From assembly GCA_905221605.1 (NCBI GenBank), contig CAJNDS010001391.1, positions 196,501 to 260,500 on the forward strand: 64,000 nt of DNA, read 5' to 3'. The number at the start of each line of letters is the position of its first letter. Within the stretch, counting starts at the first letter, position 1. This DNA comes from Symbiodinium natans. Lineage: Eukaryota > Sar > Dinophyceae > Suessiales > Symbiodiniaceae. Made by a program: the position numbers and the translations under genes. This document shows positions 54,176 through 64,000 of this stretch, piece after piece. The notes beneath the pieces were generated by a model that ran no database searches, was not told where the DNA came from, and worked only from the letters and a program-made list of their open reading frames with translations.

Positions 54176-55047
54176 ACCCATGGAAAATCCCCGAGCACCC
54201 CAACATGCTGGTATCACATGAAAGAGGCACATCTTGGGCATCTGAGGTACACACCAAGGCGGCTGTCAGGTGGATGTTCCTCTCCAGTGGCCGCGCTGCC
54301 TGCCCACAAGCCGAATCTCGAACAGCCGGGCTCCACGCGATGCAGGCGGAAGGCGAGTCCAGGCGATGCAAGCGAAGCACCGCCTCCAATCCCTTCGGAC
54401 GTGGCTCGGTAGACACCTCTTCAACTGCGAATGCCGTGAGGACTGCCAAGGGCGAGATGGGCACACGGCTTCAACGACTGCATCAAGAATGCTGAACACG
54501 CCGTGACTCCGTGACCTGCATCTGCGATGGTGGCTCCTCGAGCTTCTTGGCTGCCTGCTTCGCGGCGGGTTTCACTCAAAGTCCAAGGGCAACTAAGCTG
54601 CGCCTCTTCTAACTCGCGATCCCTGTCGATGCTGAAGACGCCCGCCTTCAAGGAACTCAATTACAATTACAAAAAAGGGAAGTGCAACCGTGCAAGAGGC
54701 GAAGAAAGGGGGAACAGCGCACGGAGAGATGCCTCGAAGGCCTTTCCGAGCATCTCTTGGGTCGACTGGCGGTGCTTGACCCGCGCCACCTTGATCCTGA
54801 CACCGAGGGAGCCGGAGGCCAAGGAAAGTGGAACAGGGCTGATCCTTGTGCCCTTCTTCGGGTTTCTCTGCAGCTTGAAAGCTACATTTACCGTAAGAAC
54901 TTCATATGGTCACGAAAGCGCAAAGACTTTGATCCTTGACATACCAGGACCTCAGGATCCCCCAAACCTCGTTTTGACCCAAGTTGTAAAGAGTCCTCAG
55001 CTCCATTTTGGAGATCATCTTCTTGCTCTTCTTTTGAGGAGGAGGAG

Positions 55048-55113
55048 GAATGGAATGGAATGGAATGGAATGGAATGGAATGGAATGGAATGGAATGGAA
55101 TGGAATGGAATGG
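55048..55113. repeat. (GGAAT)n pentanucleotide satellite
   Basis: Thirteen near-perfect GGAAT units within minus-strand gene territory. Confidence 0.97.
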
Positions 55114-55488
55114 AAACAATTACAAAGCATACAAGACATGTCGTATTGCATCGGCCCCTCCCACCCACCCCCCCCTTTCAATCGCGCCTCTTCCGCTCTG
55201 CCTCACAGTCCCGGAGGATGCGCCGCCGGTCAGGGCCTCCGTGATTGGGGACAAACCTTCTCTCTCTTCTTTGTTTCACACATCCCTCCACGACATCGGG
55301 GCTTCAGGAGGAAGCAGGCCGCTCCTACTGGCACAACCTCTCGCGGTTTTAGGGACAAGCTCAAAAGAGGAGAACATAGAAGAAGGAGCTCACAGCGAAG
55401 GTTTAGGAGAAGGAAGGCTCTCAGCTGCAGGCACCACTGAGCGACATCCTCGAGCTTTGCCAGGGACTCCTCCGCCTTCAACGCTCTG

Positions 55489-55528
55489 AGACGGAGTGAG
55501 ACGGAGTGAGACGGAGTGAGACGGAATG
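55489..55528. repeat. GAGACGGAGT short tandem repeat
   Basis: Four copies of a 10-bp unit (GAGACGGAGT, last one GAGACGGAAT). Confidence 0.9.
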
Positions 55529-55750
55529 ACGAGATTTGTTTCAGGAACAATTGCCCCCAAGTCCCTCCGCTGGGGCCTCTTTGAACCTGCCGAGGCCCTT
55601 CTCCGCTTGCACCTTCCTGCCATGTCCGTGTCCGGTGCGGTGCAACCGAGTGCGCAATGGAGAAAGCAGTGAACTGAGAAGGCGAGCTTCAAGGAGATTG
55701 AAGTTCATTGAGACGAAGTAGAACTCTCATTTCTGAGCTTCGGAGCTTCG

Positions 55751-57268
55751 TGCCGAGCCTGTACCAGGCTTTGTGGTCCTCGGCGTCGATGCCCAGCGCT
55801 GCCTCAGAGGCGTCCTCCGCTTGCACGGCGATCGGAGGGTTGGAGGGCTGGAGGGATGGAGGAAGCTGCTGCTCTGCGTGCGGCGGAGGGGAGGTTTGGG
55901 AGGGACAGAGGGAGTGCACTCGGGTCCAGCGCCGTCTGGAACAGTTCCAGCTTCAGCGCCGCCTGCGCTTTGTTCCTTGCCCGTGAGCACGCCGGAGCAT
56001 CAGAGAGCCGGGTGGCCGGACGACCCAGAAACAGGCCAGGTTCACTTCAGGCAGGCCAGGTGGTAGTCTTTGAGCCACTTCTCCTCGTTCTTCAGATGCC
56101 TGGCCACCTCTCACAAAGGTGAGTCTTCAAACCATTTTCAAGAATCATATTCAATTCGCGAATTGTCCTCTTGTGCTGGTATTGGCATCAATCGACACAA
56201 ATCATGCTACTCCGTGGCTGCGCGGCTCTGGCACGCGAAAGGGGGCAAACACCGTGGCCTGGCCTTCCACTTCTTCATGGCATCATCTGCTTGAGAGTAG
56301 ATGTGCAAGGCCTCCCCCCGCATCTCTAACTCTACGATGCAACTAACCGCTCGTAAATAAATGTAAGGAGCTGCCTTGAAGGAAGAGGCTTGAAGAGGCT
56401 TGAGAAGGGCAAGGCTGGCCTCCTCGTAGAGGCCTTCCTGAAACTTGAGGTTGCCCTCGCGCTTGCACTCCTTGCACGACACATCACGGTCGCAGAAGGC
56501 TTGTGATACGTTGGCAGAGGGGGGAGATTTTCAGCATATTGCAGCATCCTGCGCGTACTCCAGTACATGCTTCAAGGTGTGAATGTCGATGCTCTGCGGA
56601 AGAATTTCCTTCTTCTTCTCTTCCTCAGACGTCCACACATCTCTGCAAGGCGTACAGGACCCCTCCTCCTACAGATGACCTCAGAACTGGACAGCTTCTG
56701 ACATTGCCTTGCATTGGGCATGCCTTGGAGCGATGCCAAGCAATGCTGGATGCCAGCTGAATTGCAGCAAGAGGCCACGCCGCTATGCTGTGCAAATGCT
56801 GTGAAAATGCTCGGCCAAGCTGAGCCAGGCTCCACTCTTTCTCCATATCTGCCATTCGCTCCTGAGGCACCGAAAAGCCCTCCACGTCTCATCTCACTGA
56901 AGACCTGGCGGGTGCCTCTCCACCTGCTTGAAAGTTCTCGCGCATCTTGCGCAGCTGATCTGCAGTCCTTGGCATATGGGCCTCCCGCCCCCCTATTACC
57001 CTCCGCTCCCCTCGGTAGCGTCAAGACTTGCGCATGAGCACTGAAGTAAGGGCCCCACGCGCCATCTCGGAGCTTCTCCTTGAAATCCTTCTGTTTCTTT
57101 GAACACTCGTCATAGATCATCCACCTAACTGGCGATGCGGATGTTGTTTCGGACCGGTCTTGACATGTTGGACTGCGAGACATTTGAGACGCCAGCAGAT
57201 AATCCTCCACAAACCTGATGTGAAACATAGGCGCGATCAGCTTCTTCAGGTCAGCTGGTGCTTCCTCT
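55751..57268 (-). CDS. TPR-repeat protein, partial exon series
   Basis: TPR units on the minus strand: KREGNLKFQEGLYEEASLAL then YLRAVSCIVELEMRGEAL in one exon (about 56500-56266), and AALGIDAEDHKAWYRLG in the next (about 55810-55751). These match the 34-residue TPR pattern (G, F, G-Y-EEA; then Y-RA, EL-GEAL; then A-AL-ID-KAWYR-G) typical of co-chaperone-like proteins that bind chaperone C-termini. Candidate upstream exons: about 57268-57215 (APADLKKLIAPMFHI), 57130-57036 (WMIYDECSKKQKDFKEKLRD), about 56985-56940 (RTADQLRKMRENFQ), about 56885-56820 (VPQERMADMEKEWSLAQ) and about 56640-56545 (EEEKKKEILPQSIDIHTLKH). Linking them to the TPR exons is inference. No enzymatic domain seen. Confidence 0.55.
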
Positions 57269-57269
57269 C

Positions 57270-58660
57270 AAAGGGAAGCAAAACTAAAAATCAGGTTAAA
57301 ATCACCCGTGCCAAAAGGCTTTTTTCAGCGTGCGCTATTAAAACGTGCGAAGTCGGCGAAGTCGGCGAATCTCCTCCAGGGCATCGGCCAGCAAGCGACG
57401 GTGCTCTGCCCTTTCCTTCGGATAAAGCTCTGCTGTCAAGATCCGCCCCATGCAGCCCATGCGCTCGCACTTCACTCCTCGACTACTCTTCGCTCTTCCA
57501 GCCACTGGCGCTTCTTCTCCTCAAGATGGGCCACATGGAGATTGGACACAGTTGCCACCATGTTTGGCCACAGCTTACGACTGGAGATGTAGCGGCATTC
57601 ATACGGCATTCATACATCTGCCGTGCTCCTGCAGGCGCCTCTCTGCTTGGTATGCCGCCTTGGCATCTGGTCTTCGCATAAACTCATTCCAGAATGCCTG
57701 CCAGTGGAGACTCTGCACATCGCAACTGCACTGTCTGCAGACACTATGCAGTGTCTGCATCTTTTGCCGTGTCTGCATCTCCTGCCTTCGAATGTCACAG
57801 AACCCTAAGAGCTAATTCCCCAAAGTGGCCGATTCCTGCGAAAGCATGCTCTTGATGGACTGCCTGGCTGTTGATGTCCCCTTGCGCCATCTGTGCCATG
57901 CTCTCAGCAGGCCAAGCGACTGGCTTGGGGGGGCTTGCCGTTTGGCATGGTTTCAGTTTGGGCTGTTACAACAGTTTGGGGCTTTGGGAGGTTCAGGAGG
58001 TTCAGGGCTGAGGGGTAGAGGCTGAATAGGGCTCGTAACGACGATGTAGTATCTTACAATTTCTTCTTACCATTCTTCCTCTTCCTTGTCATTGTCTTCT
58101 ACGCGCGTCTTTGCCATGACTTTCAGCTGAACTAAGTGGCTCAGCTGGAGGGACTCTCAACAGCGGCTTCTGGCATCTGCACGATTTGGCTCGACACACA
58201 TCTCGATTTAAGAGCTCCTGTTTCTGGCCTTTGACAGAGACAGCTCCTCTCTGCGAGGCTACAGAAACGTTGCGAGGTCGGTCAAGACCCTGGGTGCCCG
58301 TCGCTTCCTCGCTCGTGCCCCAGGTGCCTCCGTGCCCAAACACGCCAACCCAATTGCCAGCGGCATCTGTGCCTGGGCAGGGCTCGCACACAGCTGCACA
58401 TGGAAACGCAAAGGGTTGGCGCGCCAACATGTCTTGCCCTGAAACAGCTGGGAATTCAGAATGACCGGCCTTCATCGGATACGGGTGTATGGCAGCAGGG
58501 GGCATGGGAGACCTCGGTCAAACCCAATATCTGCCTTGGATTGCCTTGGTATACTGGTAAACTGATGTGTCACTGTCGAGTGCCCAACACTGAAGGAGGA
58601 ACAGACGACACTGGAACTCCATAGACGTACTTCTCCAAATTGGCCTTAGCAGATTTGAAA
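57270..58660. other. unassigned, possibly intronic
   Basis: A minus-strand frame around 58300-58470 (LARQPFAFPCAAVCEPCPGT) looks like it could be coding but is not recognised. Nothing else stands out. Confidence 0.35.
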
Positions 58661-59380
58661 CCTTTTGCTGCAGAATGCTGCTAACTGATGGTTGAACTGA
58701 TGGCGCCTGCGCCTGCTCTGCCTGAAGAGCAGCCAGGTTTGTGTTTTGCGCCATGGCAATTGCCTGGACATTCAGCGGGTGAAGGGAGATCAGCTGGTCG
58801 AAGCAAATCGTGGCTTCAGCCTGCGCAGCTGCTTGCTTGGCAGCGGCAGAGGCCGCTTTAGCTGCTGCCACCGCTTTGAGCCCCATGGCACCTGCGATGG
58901 CCAACGCCTACCTGAAACTGCCTCGAACTACTGCATCTCATCCTTTCATCCGAGATAACAACAAAGCCAGAAGATTCGCACCCACCGCGCCTGCAATAGT
59001 CATGTCGATCGGCCTGAGTTGCTGTCGATGAATGCTTGCGACTGCCGCTTCGGGATCATTCTTACTTGAAAAAAGAAAAGAGACTCTGCGTCGCCGAGGA
59101 CCAAGCATGGCTCCGACAAGTTGTGAGCGGCGCACAGAGCTGCGCGCGCGGAAGGAGCGCCGGGATGCTTAAAGTCGTAAACCGGCTTGCAATGCTTCAT
59201 TCGTTGGTACGACATGTCTGTGAACTTGCGACCATCGACCCTCGGGATGCCAAGAACGGCACGTTTTTCCGTACAGTGACAGGTGTATCCTGAATATCGC
59301 ATAACCCTAACCCTCTTTGGGTCTAGGGCTTCGAGCATGAACTCAACCAACAAGGCACGTGAAGGTGCCAAGCAATGAAG
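58660..59380 (-). CDS. unidentified gene, three coding-looking exons
   Basis: Minus-strand segments of good composition: about 59380-59085 (LLVEFMLEALDPKRVRVMRY, KFTDMSYQRMKHCKPVYDFK), 59063-58955 (NDPEAAVASIHRQQLRPIDM) and about 58904-58660, which begins with an alanine-rich helix (AAAKAASAAAKQAAAQAEA) followed by FDQLISLHPLNVQAIAMAQN. I do not recognise the family. Same strand as its neighbours. Confidence 0.4.
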
Positions 59381-59540
59381 CATGCAACGCAAAGACTTCC
59401 GGCTTCCAAGCATTCATGCAAAAAAATCCAACAAACACTCTTCTTTCATGGCTTCTAACATCGTCTTGCGAGTTTAAATCCTGATATCACACGAGTGTAG
59501 ACAACTGCAAAGCAATCGGCTTTAGGGGGGTTGCACACAT

Positions 59541-59630
59541 ACATATAATATACATATATATATATATTATATATATATATATGGATATATATATATATAT
59601 ATATAATATACATATATATATATATATATA
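59541..59630. repeat. (AT)n tract
   Basis: Alternating ATATAT with a few ATAC/GGAT interruptions, self-complementary, followed by C9 at about 59641-59649. Confidence 0.95.
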
Positions 59631-59698
59631 AAGGGTACCCCCCCCCCCCGGTACCTAGGTCCAATTGTTCCCCGCCTCAGGTACCGGGTTTAGGGCTA

Positions 59699-59979
59699 CG
59701 AAAGTGTTGTACTGTCCCTTAAAAACCAATCCCAGAAGCCGAATATGCCGTACTGTCCCTAAAAAACCTAAAATTCCAATTCTGGAGGCCTATGCAGACA
59801 GGCCCTCCTCAAAAGATTGGTTTTTTAGGGACAGTACGGCACTTTGAAGGCCTGAGGTGCTGAAAGTGCTGTACTGTCCCTAAAAAACCAATCCCAGAAG
59901 CCGAAAGTGCCGTAGTGTCCCTAAACAGCCTAAAAATCCAATTCTGGAGGCCTATGCGGACAGGCCCTCCTCAAAAGCA
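59699..59979. repeat. duplicated 115-bp unit with inverted segment
   Basis: Unit 1 (59699-59814) and unit 2 (59864-59979) both run GAAAGTGNTGTACTGTCCC, AACCAATCCCAGAAGCCGAA, CAATTCTGGAGGCCTATGC and GACAGGCCCTCCTCAAAAG. The intervening 59815-59845 is the reverse complement of the start of unit 2, creating the hairpin listed next. No coding signal. Confidence 0.9.
59815..59893. repeat. inverted repeat, 31-bp arms
   Basis: Left arm 59815-59845 (GATTGGTTTTTTAGGGACAG...) and right arm 59863-59893 pair at 30 of 31 positions around a 17-base loop. Confidence 0.93.
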
Positions 59980-60007
59980 TAGTCCGTCAGTTATTCGGCA
60001 GGTAGAA

Positions 60008-60090
60008 AAAAAGCAATAACATACGTTATACAATGACATGTCAGTATGTGAAACTGACATGTCATTGTATAACGTATGCTATTGCTTTTT
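60008..60090. repeat. inverted repeat, 37-bp arms, at the 3' end of the SRPK gene
   Basis: Left arm 60008-60044 and right arm 60054-60090 pair at 36 of 37 positions around the 9-base loop TATGTGAAA (single mismatch at the ACATACG/CGTATGC position). On the minus strand it lies 12 bases past the SRPK stop codon (60105-60103), so it would fall in the 3' UTR or terminator region. Confidence 0.95.
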
Positions 60091-60102
60091 AATTTTTACT
60101 TT

Positions 60103-61412
60103 TCACGCCAGGCCGGCGGCAGGTAGATCGTCCGTCTCACCCTCCCGCAGCTGCACCCAAACATGCGACAAGGCCTGGAGACTCAAGCTCGGCTCTCAGA
60201 GGCGCTCGTCTCTCCTCTCTTCTTTCCGAGTCTTTCGTTTTCCCCCTCCTTTTTTGGCCGCTCTTTCTGTCTCCGCACCCCCCCGCCTCGGCTGCGGGCT
60301 GTCGCTGCACTGGCTGCCAGGAGAGCATCGGCAGCAGGAAGCTCGCCATCTGCCCACAGCTTTTGCAAGGCTGGGAAGAGAAGGGAAAAGGTATAGAGGA
60401 ATCGGGCAGAGGAATCTGGGCAGGCCGAGAGGAGGCCAGGCCGAGGCAGATGAACAGCGGGGGCCTCTGCAGCTTCCGCCTCCTCCCAGCGGTACTTCTC
60501 TCGGAGGACTTCCTCCAAAGGCCACATCCTGCCAGGGCTCTGCCCGCACAAAAAGAAAGTACGAAAACATATTGTGGAACAGGCGGGAGCGCTTCAGCTT
60601 CTTGATGTGCTTGAGTTTTGCCGCATTGGTGAAAAAGTCCTCCGGCCACTCTGACACACTGACTTCTCTATATACATCATGTACAGTTTACAGAGTTTAC
60701 GGAGTGTTCCCGGCGGCTGCTCGGCCTTGGAATATCTCCCAGACAGCGCGAACTCCTGGGGGGTTCACGTAAAACACCGAACATATGCAGTCGAACCCAT
60801 GTTGCGCAAAGTTTTTGGCGCAGGAGAGCAGGCGGAGAGCAGGCGGAGCAGATGACATTCAGAGAGGCAAGATGAGGCGCTGGCCTTCGGCGGCAAATCC
60901 CCGAGCAGCTCAGCCACGAGGGCAAGGTGGTCTTCCTCTCGATTCCAGTCCTAACGAGTTCGAATCCAGTTCGAACTTGCGAGGCCCGCTTGGCAAAACA
61001 AATCGTGAACATCCTACCCCGACATGGAGCCATCCAGTGCGCCATTGCATGCTTGAGATGCTCGCATCCCCCTTCTTTGGGTCGAAGAGGTAGTCGCCCG
61101 TTGCGAGCTCAAAGAACATGCACGCGGCACTCCAGACCTAGACGTTCCGAGACACTTGCGCTCAGCTTGTGGAAGCTTGAAGCCTTGCTACTGAAAGATG
61201 CAGTTGGGCCAAGCGGGCCACGTCCGCAGTTTCATCCCACTTGGCCCCTATGATGACCTGCCAAGATTCGTCTCCCTGCCCTATGCTCGCAACCGAAAGC
61301 AACCGTGAACCCAAGCCGAACTTCTCAAGCATCGCAAAAACAACGCGTGCAGGGACACCTCGGGAGATCGATACTGGCGGGTCTGAATGTCATCAGTGAC
61401 AGGATTGTTTGC
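60103..61412 (-). CDS. SRPK-type serine/threonine protein kinase, C-terminal half
   Basis: Phosphorylates RS domains of splicing factors (family knowledge). Exons: 61412-61359 (VTDDIQTRQYRSPE, activation segment and P+1 loop), 61257-61222 (VIIGAKWDETAD), 61137-61066 (VWSAACMFFELATGDYLFDP), 60950-60885 (REEDHLALVAELLG), ~60650-60593 (EWPEDFFTNAAKLKHIKKLK), 60528-60465 (MWPLEEVLREKYRWEEAEAA), 60349-60287 (MASFLLPMLSWQPVQRQPAA) and 60174-60103 (ALSHVWVQLREGETDDLPAA, stop TGA). The order DIQTRQYRSPE, FELATGDYLF, DHLA-ELLG, HIKKLK, WPLE-VL-EKY, LLPML, then a C-terminal LxHxW is specific to SRPKs. All intron phases agree; one small exon between 60885 and 60650 may be missing. The N-lobe and HRD/DFG exons were not found and may lie upstream, beyond the window or in unrecognised micro-exons. 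Confidence 0.87.
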
Positions 61413-61419
61413 CTCACAG

Positions 61420-64000
61420 AGGCAACAGGGGACAGGGAGAGGTGTGGCCCGCATCTTCAGCTGTTGCCCAGAAGTGAGGAGAGGGAGGGACAGGGAGGGA
61501 CATAGAGAGATGCAAAAAGCGGAGAGAGCGAGCAAAGAGAGCGAGTGCTGGCGGAGACACGGTCCTATGCAACTTTTTTCAAGGTGCCACCTTCATCTGG
61601 GTTGCCGTCACTATGCTGGCACGGATTGCTGTGTGCTGTGTGCTTCTCTTTGTGGAAGCACCACAGGTGGTGTGAGTGGATGTGTGAGAGCTCACCATGA
61701 CCCGACTCTACATCAGTGACCAGAGCTCCGAATCGAGATTTCACCCTCAGGCCCTTGGCCCTAGCTGCCTGGGGATAGAACCATAGAAGTAGAGGCAAAT
61801 AGAGGGCTTCAAAGTCTGAGTCCTCACCGTGCTGCAATCTGCTATTGCCACTGCCGTCCACTCCATCCACTCCATTCCGTTGCTCGAGATGAATCGAGCA
61901 CCAGCGCCACCTGTATGCAACGTCGGGAGCGACGCGGTACGATGCGCCAGACGTCTGTACGCTGGGCAAATCTCTGAGTCCGGGATTTGTCCGGTTCCCC
62001 AGCGGCGCACTTTCAGGATGATATCATGGAGCAACCAACAAAACATGATGAAACAACGGTGACGGCGGTAACATACCAAAAGTTAATGTACGGCTGATAA
62101 GGAGCTAGCCTTTCCATTCGTCCAGTGCGCAAAAGGGAACACCCAAAATTGATTTGAATTCTGTTCAGCAACGGTATGCCATGACCCCCCAATGGCCTGT
62201 AGCAGGGTCAGACAAGCAACACTGTGCTAAGTTGGGCTGCACGCTTTGGCATGTCATGCTTCGCGGCACCTTCAAAAGCTCGGGGTGAGCTGGTGACCTC
62301 AGGGTTGAAGCATGCGGAAGGGCCGAAAGAGCTTGCTCCAGACTCTAGGCAACTCTAGTCACCTTTGTCTTTACAGACGATGTCACTATGTCGCAGTTGG
62401 CTAAGTGCTGGAGTGAAAGCATCAGGGCAGCTTCCACAGCGCTTCTAATACTTGCAGCACTTGCCAAGTTTGTACACGATCCGAAGATCTGGCGGGATAC
62501 TGGCTCCGACATGTCAGAGGCGCGTCCTGAAAAGATGGGCAGAATGTGCCCCCGAATCTACGAGGGATGACTTTCGACCGGAGCCAGCATGACGAAGGCT
62601 GTGCCGGACCGACTCAAGAAGCATTCGCAGCGTTGATGCTGTGCCAGCTTGGTGTGCTCTAGGCAAGCCTTCTATTCTTTGCAAAACAAACAATCGTGGG
62701 CATTGGGCCAGCAAGGTGCTGACGATACAGCCTACGCAAGCTCGCAACTGCACAGCCGTGCTGCGAAAATTCAAACTGTTCTGCAGGGCACTCCATGCTT
62801 CGCATGAGTTCCGAAGCGATGTCGCCTGCGCCTCTTGCATTGCTTTCGAAGCATGGCTTTTTTTCACTCTCTCGAATATTGCGGATTGCTAACATCAGAC
62901 CCAACGGGGATCCTGTGTGCCTGCCATCATGGCGTATGGGGGCCAGCAGGGAGGCCTGCAAAAGGGACCCCTAAAGCCTCAACAATCGGTCTCACGAGGG
63001 GTCCCACCCAAAGAAACACCGCTTTTCGCAACGTCAAGAAGCTAAGAAGCCTCAGCCTTGGGTCTTAAGGACTAAGCGGAGAACGCGGAAGGCGCATGAT
63101 AGCAGAGAAGTCACTTCATTGGCTTGACTTGGGGTCCAGGCCACATCTTGTGAACTCACTGGGCATGGCCGTTGAAAAACTCGGCATGAAGTTTATTGAG
63201 TGCAAACCATCGCGACCTCTGCGATATCTCGAAAACCACGTACGAGTACATCCCGATTGAACCCCCTACACCGCTCTGAAAACATTCGGTATCAGCGGGC
63301 TGTGCTCAGTTCTCCTGACCAGGGAGGCACTCGAAGACTCGAAAAGAGCAGTGAGAATGAGAGAGAAGTGCACCAAGCAAGAGGACTGCAAAAAGCGCCC
63401 CCTTCCCCCCCAAGTTCCGAAGACGAAGCGCCTCTCAGCTCCCAGCCGGAGCCGACTGCGCCTTTAATCAACGGCTCCTCACGCTTCGCAGCGAAGCAGC
63501 GAAGCTAAGGGTGCTACGGTGCTACCTCGAGGAGCTGCTCCAGGGTAAGAAGAATTCAGAAAGGCACTAGAAACTAGCTAGCCAACAACAGCAGCCATGA
63601 AGCTCTGAAGTGTTGTAACAAGACGAAAAAAACCAACAAACAAAAACACAGCCTGAGAGAAAGCCAAGAAAGCCAAGCGCAGACAAAACCAGACCTAAAA
63701 GCCGCCTAAGGAGGCAAGGAGACGAAAGCTCCCCCACATTCTATAAGAAAGAAGTACTGAGGCGAGTTGGGGAGGGGGAGCGGTGCTCCCTTCTTCGTTG
63801 CAGTGCACAGCGCGCGCTCCTGGCAAGGTTGTCAACCGTCTGTGCGAGGCCCCACCTGAGTGCCAAAAAAATGTTCTCAACCACGATCTGCGGGGGCTAA
63901 GACGAAGATGATCTAAGCTCAGGCTTTTTGGCCTTTTGGGAGTCTTTCTGAAGGTCTCAGCAGCCGGCGGCCCTTAGGTACCTGCACATCAGACAATAAG
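61420..64000. other. unassigned; expected to hold upstream SRPK exons
   Basis: No exon with the kinase N-lobe or catalytic HxDLKPEN motif was recognised. Low-complexity frames occur near 63200-63500 (plus, acidic and proline-rich). No repeats of note. Confidence 0.4.

Noticed and set aside
59298-59316. Apparent telomere-like ATAACCCTAACCCTC
   Set aside because: Lies inside a coding-looking minus-strand exon (encodes RVRVMRY), is too short and is not the TTTAGGG type.

Overview
The window looks like nuclear DNA of a dinoflagellate, most likely a Symbiodiniaceae-type alga. Three things point there. TTTAGGG-type telomeric repeats occur at interior positions. The host genes are cut into very short exons whose introns mostly begin with GC (or GA) instead of GT. 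Decayed non-LTR retrotransposons and long microsatellites are abundant. No rRNA, tRNA, CRISPR array or bacterial-style operon was found. The species cannot be named from the sequence.

Left part (1-23 kb) is repeat-dominated. Two arrays of a 17-bp self-complementary satellite (about 112-932 and 8926-9565) bracket interstitial telomeric tracts that point toward each other (1163-1640). A complete, very young LTR retroelement (1641-8895, minus strand) sits inside the telomeric repeat. It has identical 287-bp LTRs, a Met half-tRNA primer site, a polypurine tract and a 5-bp target duplication. Its long ORF encodes an S1-like domain and five CCCH zinc fingers, with no reverse transcriptase, integrase or protease. 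From 9.6 to 18.3 kb lies a graveyard of reverse-transcriptase/endonuclease retrotransposon copies on both strands. It includes a clean nested insertion at 16030-16700 with poly(A) and 9-bp target duplications. A 380-bp (TG)n tract and pyrimidine-rich repeats follow.

Right part (25-61.4 kb) is gene territory, and every host gene I could assemble is on the minus strand, as expected for dinoflagellate unidirectional gene clusters. Recognised are a sulfotransferase with an NRF-like Cys-rich N-terminal part (25433-26987), a long-chain acyl-CoA synthetase in at least 21 exons (28574-36767), a CAX-type Ca2+/H+ exchanger in about 16 exons (46072-49569), a TPR protein (exons in 55751-57268) and an SRPK-type kinase C-terminal half (60103-61412). 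Less certain are RS-rich exons (50345-51250) and three unidentified exon groups (39880-40308, 53240-54175, 58660-59380). Exons were placed by reading minus-strand frames against remembered family consensus and checking phase across introns, so boundaries marked approximate may shift by a few bases.

Between and inside these genes are minisatellites, a 43-bp C run, a second interstitial telomere-like tract (33986-34322), a third short one (43934-44036), a 247-bp tandem duplication and two long near-perfect hairpins (59815-59893 and 60008-60090). The last begins 12 bases beyond the SRPK stop codon. The genes are functionally unrelated (sulfation, lipid activation, Ca2+ transport, phosphorylation of splicing factors), so no shared pathway is proposed.
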